DNA of 64,000 nucleotides from Rheum nobile. Lineage: Eukaryota > Streptophyta > Magnoliopsida > Caryophyllales > Polygonaceae. The notes under the pieces were generated by a model. The model saw only the letters and a list, made by a program, of their open reading frames with translations, was not told the DNA's origin and did not search any database. Shown piece by piece: positions 23,041 to 35,093 of the stretch. The first letter of the stretch is position 1. Each line of letters starts with the position of its first letter. The DNA lies in NCBI GenBank assembly GCA_027886185.1, contig WOAB01000162.1, positions 1,178,001 to 1,242,000 on the forward strand, in the 5' to 3' direction. Made by a program: the position numbers and the translations under genes.

Positions 23041-24968
23041 GGGGTGAACCCGAAGCTCTTCTTCTCTTCTTCTTCCTTCTTTTCTCTTCATTTTCTCTGT
23101 TTTTCTCCCCTCTGAATTTTCCATTTTCGGGGCTGTTGGAGCTCGATTCGAGAAGGCTCACGAGTTGGAAAAGGTTGCCCAAGTGTTAGACTAAAGCTTT
23201 GAGGTCATTCGAATGCAAAACAAAGCCTTCACGATTTGGGTAATTTTTCTTCCCCGCCATGGCTGTTCTTCGAGCTTTCTCTGGGCACCCCACCGCACCC
23301 CGCGGCAGTCCTCTACCGCACCCGCGGCAAGGCTTGTCCGAGAGGTGTTTTGTGTGGTTTGGCCTTGGGCTTTGGCTTGTTTCCTTTGTTTCTTCTTATA
23401 TTCTTTTAGATTCATATATAAATGTATTGAATCTAACTTAGGGTCTTGTTATGGGCCATTTCTTAGGGATTTAATATCCAAGATCTGCTCCAGTTTCAGA
23501 TCCAGGAACTAGACGTTGCTCTGCTTGGTTCGAGCTTGTCGGATCTAAGGCAAGTGGCGGTTCGCTCTTGCTCATCATTCCATATTTCAATTAATTATCA
23601 ATAGTTTTGTTGTTAATTAATTTGGGATGATTGTTAAGTATGTTGGAATTGTTTGATAACATTATGTGATTAAAAAGAAGATATTATACTAGGTTGTATA
23701 TTTTGCTAGAACCGACGCTAGTATATTGTAGATTTTGTGCAGGTGAAGACCTTAAGGGACTTTGATGTGAGTTATTGTGTGTGTGTTTAGATTATTAAAT
23801 CTAGGATGACTGCCAGGTGGGCAAAGATATAGATGTTTGTGCAGGTTGGGCCGTGATGGTCCTGTATGTGATTTGTTGTGTGTTTGACTATTTAGTTAGC
23901 ACGAGTATTCGTAGGGACGATGGATGGAGGTCCAGTCGTTTCTTGATAATTAAATGGAGAAAAGGGCATTGAGACCCTAATACCATTGGTGAGTCATGAC
24001 TAGCCTCTATACTCGGGTATAGAGGTGGTGCACTTAGCTAGTGTCACATATATCTTGGGGAGCAAATCTCGGGAGATGCTCCCAAGAGATCTCTCGTCTC
24101 GGGATGAGTTTATCATGATAAAAGCTTATAACGTGATGTGTGTGTGTGTTGACATTTAATAAGATACGTGCCATGAGTATGCACATAATTAAAATGCCTT
24201 GACCATAATAATAAAGTGCCGTATGAGTAAGCACTTATTTAAAATGTTTGGCGAGTAGTGCAGCTAGGCGCTAGTGCAGCTAGGAAAAACTCGTCTTAGT
24301 TGTAAATCGCTCGTATGCGATGCTGTGATGATGTGTTAGTATGTTGTTTAAGTTCCCCAACATTTGTCATATTTTCCTATAAGGCTCATTTCATTTGGAG
24401 TCTTCTTTTGGGATTGATTGTTGTGAGACTCGGTCTCCAGAATCTTCTCTTGTTCATGCTGTTTTATATATTCTAGTAGGAGTATGATGGTTGACTAGCG
24501 TACTCGGTTATTATTCGAGGAACGATGAGTCTAACCTAATACGACTGTTTCGAACCACTCTGCTTTGTACCCTTGTGTAGTCTTTCATTAGACTGACCAA
24601 CCGTTATATTCCTTGCATGGTTGGCTGGTGTCATCCGTCCGATTCGGCACATCAGGTATGTTGCAGATCTAAGAAGGCTAGAACGACTATGAAGATGAAC
24701 GGTGTTTTGTTTTCGACAAGTTGTTTTGTCGCTTTGTATTTAAAAGATTTCCGCTGTGCTATTTTGTATTTCTGATGAAATTGGGTCGTTTTAGGAATCG
24801 TGTAATTCTGCGACCATATGGTTTAATAAAAGTTATGATTTTAGTATTGTAACTGTGTTTTAAGTCAGTTATGACGTCGGAAAAGCCTGGGGTGACTTCG
24901 GGGTTTACGTCCGGAGTCATCGGCAGTAACGCTTTCAAATGGGGTTAAATTTGGGGGTGTTACAGAAA

Positions 24969-24980
24969 TGGTATCAGAGC
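24969..24980 (+). other. Primer-binding site of element A
   Basis: TGGTATCAGAGC, complementary to the initiator tRNA-Met 3' end, four bases after the 5' LTR. Confidence 0.95.
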
Positions 24981-25338
24981 TAAAATGTTTTCCAAGAGCT
25001 CTGGATTTTTCAAATAAAAAGCCATTCATAGTCGTGCCTTCTTAAGTCTGATACGGAAGTTGCTTCTGTGTCTAGAAAGACTAAGACTTTCTGTTTGTCA
25101 CCCGTAGTTGGGGTGCATTCTGTTCTCTTCTGAAGGACTCGGAAGAAGTCGAGGTGGTTTCGCCATCTCCAGTTAGACTCGAGTTTTAGTTATCTTGTCG
25201 TGAGTTGAGGTTGTAGAACCTAGTATTCAAGTTTGGTGTTCATCTAGGAACGTTACCAAGTTGATCTATTCCAAGTGACTTTATCATGATAAGTATTATG
25301 GAAAAGATATTAATACTTGGGATTTGATCGGTAAACAG

Positions 25339-26664
25339 ATGGTGAATACAAGGAATACCATACGCGCTGGTATTGGGTCAAGCAATCCAAGGCCAATCAT
25401 AAGGGACGACCTGAACCGTGTAGAAGAACACGAGTCAATGTCATAGAACAATCCTAGGGGCAATGGCCAAGCTTCGGCCAACGCTCCAATGGTTTTTTAT
25501 GCAGCAGCTATTGCAGCTATTCGGGAGATTATGATGCAAGTACTTACCGAGGCTAGGCAACCTGCCGCACCACAGGCACAAGCGGTGCCAATTCCCCCAA
25601 TGGTTCCTAGATTTGAGGAGCCAGCTGTTTATGTACACCGAGATGAGGCGGTCAGGAAGAGAGGTGATTATGGTCGAGTGTTAAAGACCATTAACTCTTT
25701 GAGACCTGACCATTATGATGGAAAAGGAGAGCCAGTTAGAGCTGCTCATTGGTTTTCCCACATAGAGCGGTTGTTCCGTAACGTGGATTGCACCGAGGCT
25801 GAGAAAGTGCAGATAGCCTCTCTTCAGTTAAAAGAAGAAGCTAGTGAATGGTGGGAGAACACTGGGTTGGCTGATCGGGCTGATTTGAATTGGGCTATGT
25901 TCAAGACGAAGATGATGGACCGTTTCTTTTCCCGAGCTATGAGGGACGAGAAGCACAAGGAGTTTATGCATCCTGAGACGGAGGGATTGAAAGTCGCTGA
26001 GCTTGCGACTAAGTTCAATCATTTGTTGCAATACGCTGGGTCGGATGTAACCAGCGAGGAGCAGAAGATCTGGCACTTCCATGAGTGGATGGGTCCAGAC
26101 ATTAAGCCACTGATGGTGTGTCACGGATGTTCTACTTTAGAGCAATACGTGGATGCAGCCTACAAGTTGGAAGTAACTCTGGAAGAGTCAACCAAGAAGA
26201 GGAATCATAAGAAGTCAATGCAAGATCAATCTCAGGCGAGCAGATTTAAACGTCCTGCGCCACCGTCTAACTTTGCTAAGTCAAGCAAGGCAAGGACAGA
26301 GATGACTCATGGAGGGTCGACACAACGATCGGGTCAGGACTAGAGTCTGATTCGGTGTTACAATTGTGGTGCCGTTGGGCACAAGAACAGTATGTGTCAG
26401 AAGGAAAAGAAGGCATGCTTTGGCTGTGGAAAGTTTGGACACTTGCAGAAGTTCTGTTGGCTGGAAAGGCAAAAAGGACTGGAGTCACAGCAAGGGTCTG
26501 CTAATCAGAATAACCGGCCTGAGTATAAACCAGTGGAGGCTCCTAGTCCTACGATGCAGACGACTGCACAGAATAAAGGGAAGGCTCCAGTAGCTTCTGG
26601 AAGTCAAGGTCAACGTCTTTACGTGATGCGTGAGGCGGATGGATCTGATTTTCCATTTGCTTAA
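25339..26664 (+). pseudogene. gag: Gag of element A with two nonsense codons
   Basis: One frame from the ATG at 25339 (MVNTRNTIRAG) to a TAA at 26662-26664, with TAG near 25444 (A2 has CAG there) and at 26341-26343. It holds the gag domain (WWENTGLADRADLNWAMFK, RFFSRAMRDEKHKEFMHP) and two CCHC knuckles, CYNCGAVGHKNSMC and CFGCGKFGHLQKFC. It ends shortly after RLYVMREADGSD, which in element C leads into protease. No shift is present; only the two amber codons prevent translation. Confidence 0.88.
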
Positions 26665-27025
26665 AGCTTTCTACTTTTGTTGTAGGTTGTGGATATGGGT
26701 GTTACCCAGTCTGTGGTTAAGGATGGTTATGTTAGTAAGTCTAAGTATGCAGCAAGGTTGTAAACCTTTTGTTGTAAATATTCTTGCTAATATAAATATT
26801 TGGTTTGAACCAAGCATTTGTCAGATGTCTCGATTACCATTCAGGGTGAAGTTTGAGACAGCTGCGTAGCAAGGTGGTACCTTTGGTACGAGTTTGTGCT
26901 CCAAGTTAGAAACCGAAGAGGTTACTTGGGAGACTAAGACGGGTGTACTTAGATACTTTCCCTACTTGTTGTCGGCCTTGATAATGCAAGTTTCGGGGTC
27001 GAAACTTAAAATAAGGGGGTAGTAA
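26665..27025 (+). pseudogene. Deletion scar and integrase tail of element A, with polypurine tract
   Basis: Beyond gag, a short stretch resembling the protease region (near 26690) is followed directly by the last integrase codons (VTWETKTGVLRYFPYLLSA at about 26920), the counterpart of VTWETWETEEDMRRRFPDLF in element C. About 3.5-4 kb of pol is missing. The polypurine tract AAAATAAGGGGGTAG (about 27009-27022) abuts the 3' LTR. Confidence 0.7.
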
Positions 27026-29551
27026 TGTAATACCCCGTAATTTTTAAGGGTATTTTGAAATTTTATTTTTCTTATGCCCGGATTGCTAGACGGATTTAAT
27101 TCAGAGAAGATCGGACATTCTGTAATATGTTCTGAGCTCTGTAAAATTTTCTGAGCATTATATAATACAGTTGAAGTGTTTTCGGGGTTAATATATCGTT
27201 AGTGTACGAATATATTTAACCCGGGGTTAAAAGAACTCGTACCCATACTTTCCTCGCCCATACAAGTGCGACCTTTTAGAAAAATCGTCATAACTTTTGA
27301 TTCCATGATCCATTCAATGTGAAATTTAGAAGGATTAAAATAGACTTCTAGATCTAACTCCTCGATTTGGAATCACCTCATTTGGAGTTCGGAGCTAAGA
27401 GAACGGCCCCGTCGAAGTCAGGACGATTTCCTGATGGTCACGACCGCACCCGCGGTGAGAGCATGACCGCACCCGCGGCGAGCGCTGACAGCTTCGTCTT
27501 CGCGATAAGATTTCCGAAATTCTATCCTTTTGGCCACTTGGCCACTTGCTCCACTTGGCTCTTTTGCCTTGTCCCCTTCTTGTTTCCCATGAGGAGGCTC
27601 GGATTTGGGCTATAAAAGGGGTGAACCCGAAGCTCTTCTTCTCTTCTTCTTCCTTCTTTTCTCTTCATTTTCTCTGTTTTTCTCCCCTCTGAATTTGCCA
27701 TTTTCGGGGCTGTTGGAGCTCGATTCGAGAAGGCTCACGAGTTGGAGAAGGTTGCCCAAGTGTTAGACTAAAGCTTTGAGGTGTTTTGAGGTCATTCGAA
27801 TGCAAAACAAAGCCTTCACGATTTGGGTAATTTTTCTTCCCCGCCATGGCTGTTCTTCGAGCTTTCTCTGGGCACCCCACCGCACCCCGCGGCAATCCTC
27901 TACCACACCCGCGGCAAGGCTTGTCCGAGAGGTGTTTTGTGTGGTTTGGCCTTGGGCTTTGGCTTGTTTCCTTTGTTTCTTCTTATATTCTTTTAGATTC
28001 ATATATAAATGTATTGAATCTAACTTAGGGTCTTGTTATGGGCCATTTCTTAGGGATTTAATATCCAAGATCTGCTGCAGTTTCAGATCCAGGAACTAGA
28101 CGTTGCTCTGCTTGGTTCGAGCTTGTCGGATCTAAGGCAAGTGGCGGTTCACTCTTGCTCATCATTCCATATTTCAATTAATTATCAATAGTTTTGTTGT
28201 TAATTAATTTGGGATGATTGTTAAGTATGTTGGAATTGTTTGATAACGTTATGTGATTAAAAAGAAGATATTATACTAGGTTGTATATTTTGCTAGAACC
28301 GACGCTAGTATATTGTAGATTTTGTGCAGGTGAAGACCTTAAGGGACTTTGATGTGAGTTATTGTGTGTGTGTGTTTAGATTATTAAATCTAGGATGACT
28401 GCCAGGTGGGCAAAGATATAGATGTTTGTGAAGGTTGGGCCGTGATGATCCTGTATGTGATTTGTTGTGTGTTTGACTGTTTAGTTAGCACGAGTATTCG
28501 TAGGGACGATGGATGGAGGTCCAGTCGTTTCTTGATAATTAAATGGAGAAAAGGGCATTGAGACCCTAATACCATTGGTGAGTCATGACTAGCCTCTATA
28601 CTCGGGTATAGAGGTGGTGCACTTAGCTAGTGTCACATATATCTTGGGGAGCAAATCTCGGGAGATGCTCCCAAGAGATCTCTCGTCTCGGGACGAGTTG
28701 ATCATGATAAAAGCTTATAACGTGATGTGTGTGTGTTGACATTTAATAAGATATGTGCCATGAGTATGCACATAATTAAAATGCCTTGACCATAATAATA
28801 AAGTGTCGTATGAGTAAGCACTTATTTAAAATGTTTGGCGAGTAGTGCAGCTAGGCGCTAGTGCAGCTAGGAAAAACTCGTCTTAGTTGTAAATCGCTCG
28901 TATGCGATGCTGTGATGATGTGTTAGTATGTTGTTTAAGTTCCCCAACATTTGTCATATTTTCCTATAAGGCTCATTTCATTTGGAGTCTTCTTTTGGGA
29001 TTGATTACTGTGAGACTCGGTCTCCAGAATCTTTTCTTGTTCATGATGTTTTATATATTCTAGTAGGAGTATGATGGTTGACTAGAGTACTCGGTTATTA
29101 TTCGAGGAACGATGAGTCTAACCTAATACGACTGCTTCGAACCACTCTGCTTTGTACCCTTGCGTAGTCTTTCATTAGACTGACCAACCGTTATATTCCT
29201 TGCATGGTTGGCTGGTGTCATCCGTCCGATTCGGCACATCAGGTATGTTGCAGATCTAAGAAGGCTAGAACGACTATGAAGATGAACGGTGTTTTGTTTT
29301 CGACAAGTTGTTTTGTCGCTTTGTATTTAAAAGATTTCCGCTGTGCTATTTTGTATTTCTGATGAAATTGGGTCGTTTTAGGAATCGTGTAATTCTGCGA
29401 CCATGTGGTTTAATAAAAGTTATGATTTTAGTATTATAACTGTGTTTTAAGTCAGTTATGACGTCGGAAAAGCCTGGGGTGACTTCGGGGTTTACGTCCG
29501 GAGTCATCGGCAGTAACGCTTTCAAATGGGGTTAAATTTGGGGGTGTTACA
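27026..29551 (+). repeat. 3' LTR of element A
   Basis: 2526 bp, near-identical to the 5' LTR, including the TATA box (27611-27617), both GC motif pairs and the 60-codon leader frame (27846-28028). Confidence 0.97.
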
Positions 29552-29556
29552 CCAAC

Positions 29557-30338
29557 AATTGCGGCGGGCGCCGCCACCATCACGGCGGTCGCCGCCACCA
29601 TCACGGCGGTCGCCGTCTCAAGCACGGCGGGCGCCGCTCATCGGCTTCCTCCACGGTGGCACCAAGAACTTCACGGCGGTCGCCGGCCATAACACGGCGG
29701 TCGCCGTTCCTGGCGGCGGTCGCCGTCTCCCTGGCGGCGGTCGCCGTCGCTGAACAGAAACTTAAAAACGGACGAGAAATCTTACCCGGGACGCTCGATT
29801 TGGTTCGCCTTTCGCCTTGCTTGGCTTCTAGGCTTCTAAGGGCCTTCCAAGTCTCCTTTGGCCACCGAGAACGACACCAAACGAGCCTCCAACGATCCAC
29901 GAGAGCTTTTCGAGAGAGAGAGAGCGTTTTTGAGAGACGAGAAATGGACAGCGTAATGGCGTTTTTCATACCCTTTCTAGCTTCACCCATGCCCTTTATT
30001 TATAGGCAAAGATGAGGCTTGTTGGGAGCCAAAAAGCCTTCCAATTGTGCCCTTGGGTATTAACCCATGGTTAATCCATTTGCACCTCTTGGGCAATAAC
30101 CAATTGGGTAGATATTTGGTATTAATCTTAACTTGCGATAACAAAAGTCGTACACGAACGAGTATAGACTTCCAACAGGTATTAACTGTATAATTCTTCA
30201 CTGAGAAAAATATTACAGATACAGAGCACATTACAGAATGTCTCCGACTTTCTGAATTAAATCCGACGTACTAAACGGGTGTTCGGAAAAATTCCAAAAA
30301 TTCCCAGAATAATCCTTACAGAATTACGGGGTATCACA
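29557..30338 (-). repeat. 5' LTR of element B, part 2
   Basis: Continues the B LTR with AATTGCGGCGGGCGCCGCC, matching 16905-17702, to its end GGGGTATCACA. Carries the CGGCGGTCGCCG array (29560-29750) and the TATA box at 29997-30004. Confidence 0.95.
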
Positions 30339-31119
30339 CTTTTCTACATTGGGACAATGTAGGGTTTAGCATGAGGGGAGCAATTCACATGTAGACTTGC
30401 ATGTTCATATTAGTTGCATGTTTATCTTAGATTTATTGCATTCCCTTTCGTTGTTTTTGCATCTTGCATCATTATGAACTTATTTTCATGCATTGCAATA
30501 TGGATGTTAGATTTGACCCTTTTTGCTTGATTTCCTCTGGTTGTTTTTCTTGTAATGCATGATTTATGAATCCTCTCAATATGTTTTGGTTGTTGATACT
30601 GCAATTGCATTATGTGCATGATTATGAGGGCTTGAACTTTAGACTTTTGGCTTGAGCATGTGACTTTTGATTGAGATGTGTTAGGACCGACACTCTAGAC
30701 AAAATGTCGGTAAGACTTTGGCCTTTTTGGACTATTTCTGTGCAAGTCCTCACTTTTTCTTTGTGTGTGAATCTCTTTTTGCTTGCTAACTCTAGAACTT
30801 GCATTAATACATTTTTCAAGGCTGCATTTATGATTTATATACATGACATTAATATGATTGAGGCATTGTTTCAGTTTAACCATTTATCATTGGCCACCCT
30901 ATATAAGTTTTCCTCTGCTTGAAGCCCTTTGTGCCTTAATTGCCTTTCTCTTTAGAAGCTCCACAAAAGCATACCGAGCCTACTTATTCATCATACCCAT
31001 CTGGGATTAGGATAGTTGATTTGTCTTGCTAGTGTGGACTTGAGCCAAGCCTATAAGTTTTCGGATGTTCTTAGTTATTAATTAAACAAATTTTCCTTCT
31101 TACGGCTTGGCTTATCGGT
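30339..31119 (+). mobile_element. ATHILA-like element, 3' tail
   Basis: Directly continues the sequence interrupted at 14757: TCTACATTGGGACAATGTAG followed by GGTTTAGCATGAGGGGAGC, the signature seen downstream of the env-like ORF in Athila-type elements, with a purine-rich stretch. No clear 3' LTR can be delimited. The rest is AT-rich and non-coding. Confidence 0.55.
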
Positions 31120-31449
31120 TCAAGTTACAAAAGATACTACATAGTCCTCGTTGAACGACACTTGAAAAGTTACAACTGATCTCATACGCTTGTGGGTAGG
31201 TTTTTGTCCTATCACCCACCAAAGTAGACATATGGTAAGCTCAAAGAAGTAGTAAAACTCATGTACTTGATTGACCATCACTCGACTAGAGCACAACCGT
31301 TCCCATCCTTGGAACTTTAGCATCTCTAGAATCTCCTCAATTTTTTTGTCAAAAAACAAGGAATCTTGTATGAATAAATGAGGGAGAACCATCTTACCCT
31401 CAGAGAAGCTAGGGTTATCATCTTTTAAAAACTTTTCCAAACATAGCAT
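31120..31449 (-). pseudogene. Fragment of a plant transposon-associated ORF
   Basis: Minus-strand frame with FQGWERLCSSRVMVNQVHEF followed by YYFFELTICL. The pattern GWE-x-hydrophobic...V-x-x-FY resembles the 'putative plant transposon protein' domain common near Athila and other plant elements (VREFYANL type). Short and probably truncated at both ends. Confidence 0.4.
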
Positions 31450-32475
31450 TTATTACTTGCGCTTATCAAAGTTTAGGCCCAATATTTTTGCCATGTAACC
31501 CTTCTATGTTTAAGTCTGGTGACCTTACGAATGCAGCTTTCAAGGCCTGTTTGGTATTGATATCAGGATAAGATATGGGTACAAGTTTTCATTCATACTT
31601 ATTTATGTATTTGGTATATCTTGATATCGATATCAAACTTCCACCGCCTTGTGTCTCTCTTTTATTTTATTTTATTGGTCGAATTCGGCCTTTATTTATT
31701 TTACCTCTTTTTTTATTTATTCATGATCTTCACTTTCAAGTTTCATCCCTCTTTCTCTCATTCTTCTTCGCCACTTTCATCTCTCTCCCCCCGAATCATC
31801 TCTTTCATTCCTCTTCGTTCTTTTCATTTAGAGTTGGACAGGTTGTTGTTCCTTCGTATTTGACCTAAATTCCGTCCTACTTGTGTACTTTTCTAAGATT
31901 TGTTTTTGTTATCATAATTTTTTTCTGGTCTTCTACTATTCACACTTTTTTTCGGGCCTTTGGCGGATTTTTGTTGCCCTAGTTGCTACTGCAAGAACAA
32001 TTATCCCACAAGTTATGTGGTTCATCCGTTGCCCATTGTTATCAAAGTTAGTACCCATTAGATCATTGATTGAAATTTCTTATATTTTATGTCCTTTAAT
32101 TCCTTTGATTTTTTTATCGAATAAGATGTACTTTGTTTAATCCTAGATCTGGTGGCGTGCTTGAGATCGACATTGAGTACTTTCTTTCGCACATGCACTT
32201 GTGTATTTGTCAACGGAATTGGTAACAAACCGACCTTACTTCTTTTCTTAATTATTTTTTCAAATTTGTCTTGATCAAGTTATTTGGTTGCATTATGAGT
32301 TGTTTCACTTTTTGTCCTACTAATGATCGAGTTATACAATAGATGAAGTACTTGATCCTAATGGATAGATTTTTGGAGATAGGCAAGTTGTAAATGGATG
32401 CCATTAGGAAGTGATAGGCATGCTATTGATTGTTCTACATATTGCTTCAATTAAGAATGACTTGATTGAGTTTTA
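31450..32475. other. Non-coding AT-rich stretch, no gene seen
   Basis: Contains a possible transposon edge at 31543 (GGCCTGTTTGGTATTGATAT) and a related phrase at 31612 (TTTGGTATATCTTGATATC), like the termini of small non-autonomous DNA transposons. No matching opposite end was found. Confidence 0.3.
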
Positions 32476-32800
32476 GGGTCTGTTCGGTAACTGATGCTGA
32501 TGTTTATACTTTTGCTGATGCTTATGCTGATACTTAAATTTGATGCTGAAATTATGGCTCTGTTCGATAACTGATGCTGATACTTATGTTTATACTTTTG
32601 CTGATGCTTATGATGATACTGATGCTTATGTTGATGCTTATGTTTATACTTTTGCTGATGCTGATACTTAAATTTGATGCTGAAATTATGGCTTTGTTCG
32701 GTAACTGATGTTAATACTTATGCTGATGCTTATGCTTATGCTAATGCTGATGCTGATGCTTAAATTTGATGCTGAAATTCTATACTTATTTTATGTATGT
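32476..32800 (+). repeat. TGATGCTTATG short-unit tandem array
   Basis: Degenerate 6/12-bp units of CTGATGCTTATG, organised in larger units that each open with CTGTTCGGTAACTGATGC or a close variant (32480, 32560, 32694). TTCGGTAA phrases are typical of hAT-type or MITE edges. Confidence 0.8.
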
Positions 32801-32892
32801 GTGTTCGGTAAATAGTACTTATAAAATACTTATTTTAAATAATCTTTATACCAAAATGTCCTTTAATTTTGTAAAGTTTCCAGCTGCACATG

Positions 32893-35048
32893 TGTAACAC
32901 CCCCAAATATCACTTGAAAGTATTACCGCCGATGACCTCGGATTCCACATCACGAAGTCACCCCAGGCTTTTACAATTGATATAAAAATCAAATCACAGC
33001 TATTACGCCATATATTACAACTTTAACAAAGTCAACGTATAGGGAATACAACCATTCCCAAATACAACAAAATACAATATAACAAAGTTTACAGCGGAAA
33101 CTTTAACAAAATACAATAATACACAACGAAAGTCTTAAACAAAACAGTTTATCAAACATCGTTCATTCTTCTAGTTGCTTCTAGCCTTCTCGAATCCTTA
33201 ATTTATCTGATGTGCCGAATCGGACGGATGACACCAGCCAACCATGCAAGGAAAATAACGGTTGGTCAGTCTAATGAAAGACTACGCAAGGGTACAAAGC
33301 AGAGTGGTTCGAAGCAGTCGTATTAGGTTAGACTCATCGTTCCTCGAATAATAACCGAGTACGCTAGTCAACCATCATACTCCTACTAGAATAAATGAAG
33401 CAGCATGAACAAGAGAAGATTCTGGAGACCGAGTCTCACAGCAATCAATCCCATAAGAAGACTCCAAAGAATTGAGCCTTATAGGAAAATATGACAAATG
33501 TTGGGGAACTCAAGCAAACACACAAACAGCTTCGCATACAAGCGATCTAAACTAAGACGAGTTTTTCCTAGCTGCACTACTCGCCAAAATATTAATTATG
33601 TGCACTTAAGGCACTATATCTTGTTTTAATTCCACAACAAACCATAACACGTTATAAGCTTTTAATTATCCACAACACGATCAGAAGAGACGGGACCACA
33701 TATAGAGTCCACGACCTTATCCATAACAACCACAACACAAGGTGTCGGGGACTTATAGCATGCCCCTTCACCACTTGTTATAAAGAAACGACTGAGCCGC
33801 AATCTAGAGCCCATCGCCCCTACGAATACTCGTGCTAACTATTAGTCTAACACACAAACACATCACACAAGCCATCACGGCCCAGCCTGCACAATATATA
33901 TATGATTATACTAGCGTCGGTTCTAGCAGAATATACAACCTAATAATAATATCAGATTTTAATTATATTACTAATAAACAGTTCCCAACATATTTCAGAA
34001 TCATCCCAAATTATTTAACAACTAAACGATTGATAAATATATGAAATATGGAATGATGAGCAAGAGCGAACCGCCACTTGCCTTAGAAAAGATGAGTACT
34101 AAGATAACTCTTAAGAACGGGTCCTAAATCTTGAATCTGGAACGAAACCTGGATAAAAATCCCAATGGAACGATCCAAAACGAGACCCTAAGTTAGATTC
34201 CATACACTTACATATGAATCTAAAAGAATATGAAAAGAAATCAAAGGATTGAAGCCTTGCTCAAAGCCAAAATCCAAACACAACCTCACGAACAAGGCCT
34301 ACCGCGGGTGCGGTAAGACCGTGCCGCTGGGTGCGGTGGACACAGCAGAGCAAGCTTCAAGAACAGCCATGGCGGACAGAAATTTTACCCAATGCGTGAA
34401 GGCTTTGTTTTGCATTCGAATTAATCACAAAACACTTCTAAGCTTCACCTAACACCTGGGCAACCTCTTCCAACTCGCGAGATCACTCGAATCAAGCTCG
34501 AACAGCCCCGAAAAGGGAGAAATCAGTGGGCAAAAACAGAGGAAAAAGAGAGAGCTCAGGGGAAGAAGACGAAGGCTTTTCCAATCGGTTCGACCCCCCT
34601 TTTATAGCTCGAATTTGGGCCTCCTCATGGGAAACACGCTGGGGACAAGGGGACAAGTCAAAGCCAGCTGGAACGAGCCACTTGACTGCCCAAAACAGAG
34701 GAAAAATAGAGCTACAGTAACCGCCCTTGAGGAAGACGACACTGCTCAGGGATTTGGCTCTTGCCGCGGGTGCGCCAGCTCCTGCCGCCGGGTGCGGTGA
34801 AGGCCAAATCCGTTAACTCTTGTCCGAACTCAATTTCGTTTAATTTTCTTAACTCCGGGTTAAATATATTCGTACACTAACGTCAAATTAACCCCAAATA
34901 CACTTCAACTGTGTTTTATAATACTCGGAAAAATCTACAGAGTTCAAACCTCTTACAGAAGGTCCAAAACTCTTCAGAAATTAATCTGTCTAGTAATTCG
35001 GGAGTTAGAAAAATTCCAAAATATTCTTATAAATTGTGGGATATTACA
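32893..35048 (-). repeat. 3' LTR of element C
   Basis: 2156 bp; TATA box on the minus strand at 34600-34606, GC-rich motif pairs at 34302-34337 and 34763-34798. Confidence 0.97.
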
Positions 35049-35051
35049 TTA

Positions 35052-35065
35052 CCTCCCCCTTAAAA
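35052..35065 (-). other. Polypurine tract of element C
   Basis: Minus-strand TTTTAAGGGGGAGG a few bases inside the 3' LTR. Confidence 0.8.
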
Positions 35066-35093
35066 TAAGTTTCGACCCCGAAACTTGACTATC

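Larger units (their letters stand above)
22441..24964 (+). repeat. 5' LTR of element A
   Basis: 2524 bp. Promoter region near 23034, transcribed leader with a 60-codon frame at 23259-23441, and LTR core near 24540-24660. A short inverted repeat CCTCTATAC...GTATAGAGG lies at 24004-24025. Confidence 0.97.
22441..29551 (+). mobile_element. Element A: gag-only Tekay-like LTR retrotransposon nested in B
   Basis: LTRs 22441-24964 and 27026-29551 run TGTAATACCCCGTAATTT to GGGGGTGTTACA. A perfect CCAAC duplication (22436-22440, 29552-29556) lies inside element B's LTR; the uninterrupted site is seen at 16898-16910. The interior is 2.06 kb: primer site, a gag frame with stops, then a jump to the last codons of integrase and the polypurine tract. 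It is an internal-deletion derivative lacking protease, reverse transcriptase, RNase H and most of integrase. The LTRs look about 99 percent identical by eye. Confidence 0.97.
14758..30338 (-). mobile_element. Element B: gag-only Tekay-like LTR retrotransposon, split by element A
   Basis: Left LTR 14758-17702; right LTR 20309-22440 plus 29557-30338. Both run from TGTAAYACCCCCAAAAC to GGGGTATCACA. A perfect CTTTT duplication flanks the whole (14753-14757 and 30339-30343). The primer site lies left of the right LTR and the polypurine tract right of the left LTR, so the element reads leftwards. Without the nested element it is about 8.5 kb. The interior encodes gag and nothing recognisable from pol. 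The LTRs are nearly identical apart from short indels. Confidence 0.95.

Noticed and set aside
25828..26124. Minus-strand frames over the gag regions of A and A2 (also 63590-63943)
   Set aside because: Shadows of the gag coding strand; they recur only because the gag sequences are alike.
31543..31640. A complete MITE
   Set aside because: Terminus-like phrases are present but no matching inverted end or target duplication could be found.
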